From JBCBZH01 sp039815415 (GTDB lineage: Bacteria > Bacteroidota > Rhodothermia > Rhodothermales > Rubricoccaceae): DNA of 20,646 nt. Positions 20,374-20,646 of this stretch are shown here, piece after piece; positions within the stretch are counted from its first letter, which is position 1, and each line of letters opens with the position of its first letter. The stretch is from the NCBI GenBank assembly GCA_039815415.1, contig JBCBZH010000044.1, forward strand, positions 1-20,646. Direction: 5' to 3'. The position numbers and the translations under genes were made by a program. The notes beneath the pieces were generated by a model. The model did not search any database. It was not told the origin of the DNA and worked only from the letters and a program-made list of their open reading frames with translations.

Positions 20374-20399
20374 TCACCAGCTCGAGGCATCCAAACAGA

Positions 20400-20436
20400 C
20401 GAAGGCGCTGACCGGGGAGTCCCGTCAGCGCCTTCG
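20400..20436. terminator. Strong intrinsic-type hairpin between the SDR gene and a small minus-strand ORF
   Basis: CGAAGGCGCTGAC (20400-20412) pairs perfectly with GTCAGCGCCTTCG (20424-20436), 13 bp. The loop can close further with GGG/CCC after one bulged base. It lies 27 bp after the SDR stop. On the minus strand the stem is followed by TCTGTTTGG, the more T-rich side, so it also fits as the terminator of the small minus-strand ORF at 20466-20570. Probably bidirectional. Confidence 0.75.
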
Positions 20437-20465
20437 AGAACGCAAAGCGAGAGTCATGTCGCGGC

Positions 20466-20570
20466 TTACCGGTGAGTCGAGCGGATGCGGCGGGCGGCGA
20501 ACGGGGCGCGGGCGCCAGAGCGGCGGCGGTTGCGCGTGGAGGTGGAGGCGTAGACGTTGGAAGTAAGCAT
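20466..20570 (-). CDS. Possible 34-residue arginine-rich peptide
   Basis: An ATG at 20568-20570 opens a 34-codon frame ending TAA (20466-20468). The peptide starts MLTSNVYASTSTR and continues with a highly basic tail (NRRRSG, ARAPF, AARRIRSTHR): nine arginines, one histidine and no acidic residue. It resembles the composition of ribosome- or nucleic-acid-binding mini-proteins, but I recognise no family. Support comes from the downstream hairpin at 20400-20436, whose T-rich side faces this strand, and from the otherwise empty 270 bp after the SDR gene. Against it: no clear ribosome-binding site, and the arginine-rich composition is easily produced by chance in GC-rich DNA. The stretch 20571-20646 upstream would be its promoter region; I see nothing decisive in it. 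Confidence 0.4.
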   Translation of the reverse strand: MLTSNVYASTSTRNRRRSGARAPFAARRIRSTHR

Positions 20571-20646
20571 GAGAGCGGGGGTGTGAGTGTGTACCGTGAG
20601 CCTTGCAACGGGGGTGCCATCGCTGGAAATCCAGTGCCAACCGCTC

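Noticed and set aside
1..20646. CRISPR array, tRNA, rRNA, insertion sequence or prophage
   Set aside because: No regularly spaced direct repeats, no tRNA-like T-loop, no transposase or phage protein was seen. The scattered motif has irregular spacing and both orientations.

Overview
This GC-rich (by eye about 65%) bacterial window is densely packed with short genes on both strands. Most gene starts have no purine-rich Shine-Dalgarno box, and several promoter-like boxes resemble the Bacteroidota TAnnTTTG element. Together with exported lipoproteins, two BLUF photosensors and the overall protein flavour, this suggests a marine Rhodothermota/Bacteroidota-type organism (Rubricoccus/Rubrivirga-like). 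That placement is inference; no rRNA or other marker gene is present. I see no insertion sequence, prophage, CRISPR array or tRNA.

Layout: 1-1662 holds the end of a flavin oxidoreductase, a small two-helix membrane protein, pdxH, and a 2TM-domain protein. 1832-3577 has a BON-OmpA envelope protein followed by a membrane-anchored helix-hairpin-helix protein. 3622-5143 is a divergent MerR/TipAS regulator and esterase pair with a MerR-type operator. 5218-6420 carries inorganic pyrophosphatase and a FlaR-like P-loop kinase, closed by a perfect palindromic hairpin. 6457-7783 (minus) carries an exported DJ-1/PfpI-like lipoprotein and a BLUF protein. 7883-8781 carries YdeI-like and DUF4260 proteins. 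8778-10735 is a divergent S41 peptidase and Lrp/AsnC regulator pair. 10850-13216 (minus) holds two secreted proteins of unknown role separated by an intergenic region full of inverted repeats. 13421-15853 is a divergent ABC1/UbiB kinase and DM13 lipoprotein pair. 15961-17584 (minus) holds a second BLUF protein and a tandem pair of paralogous unknown proteins. 17641-20373 holds a class V aminotransferase, a small outer-membrane-like protein and an HSDL2-like SDR. The window ends with a strong hairpin and a possible 34-residue arginine-rich peptide.

The genes are mostly separate housekeeping and accessory functions rather than one pathway; operons are short and strand switches are frequent. The most striking signal is not a gene. 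The 9-mer GCCAGCTCG / CGAGCTGGC occurs 31 times (16 plus, 15 minus), about once per 670 bp, where about 0.5 is expected from base composition. It occurs in all six coding phases and in spacers, is often close to stop codons, and several times forms inverted pairs able to fold as hairpins. This looks like an iterated genomic motif of the HIP1 or DNA-uptake-sequence type, and it is the best candidate here for something undescribed.
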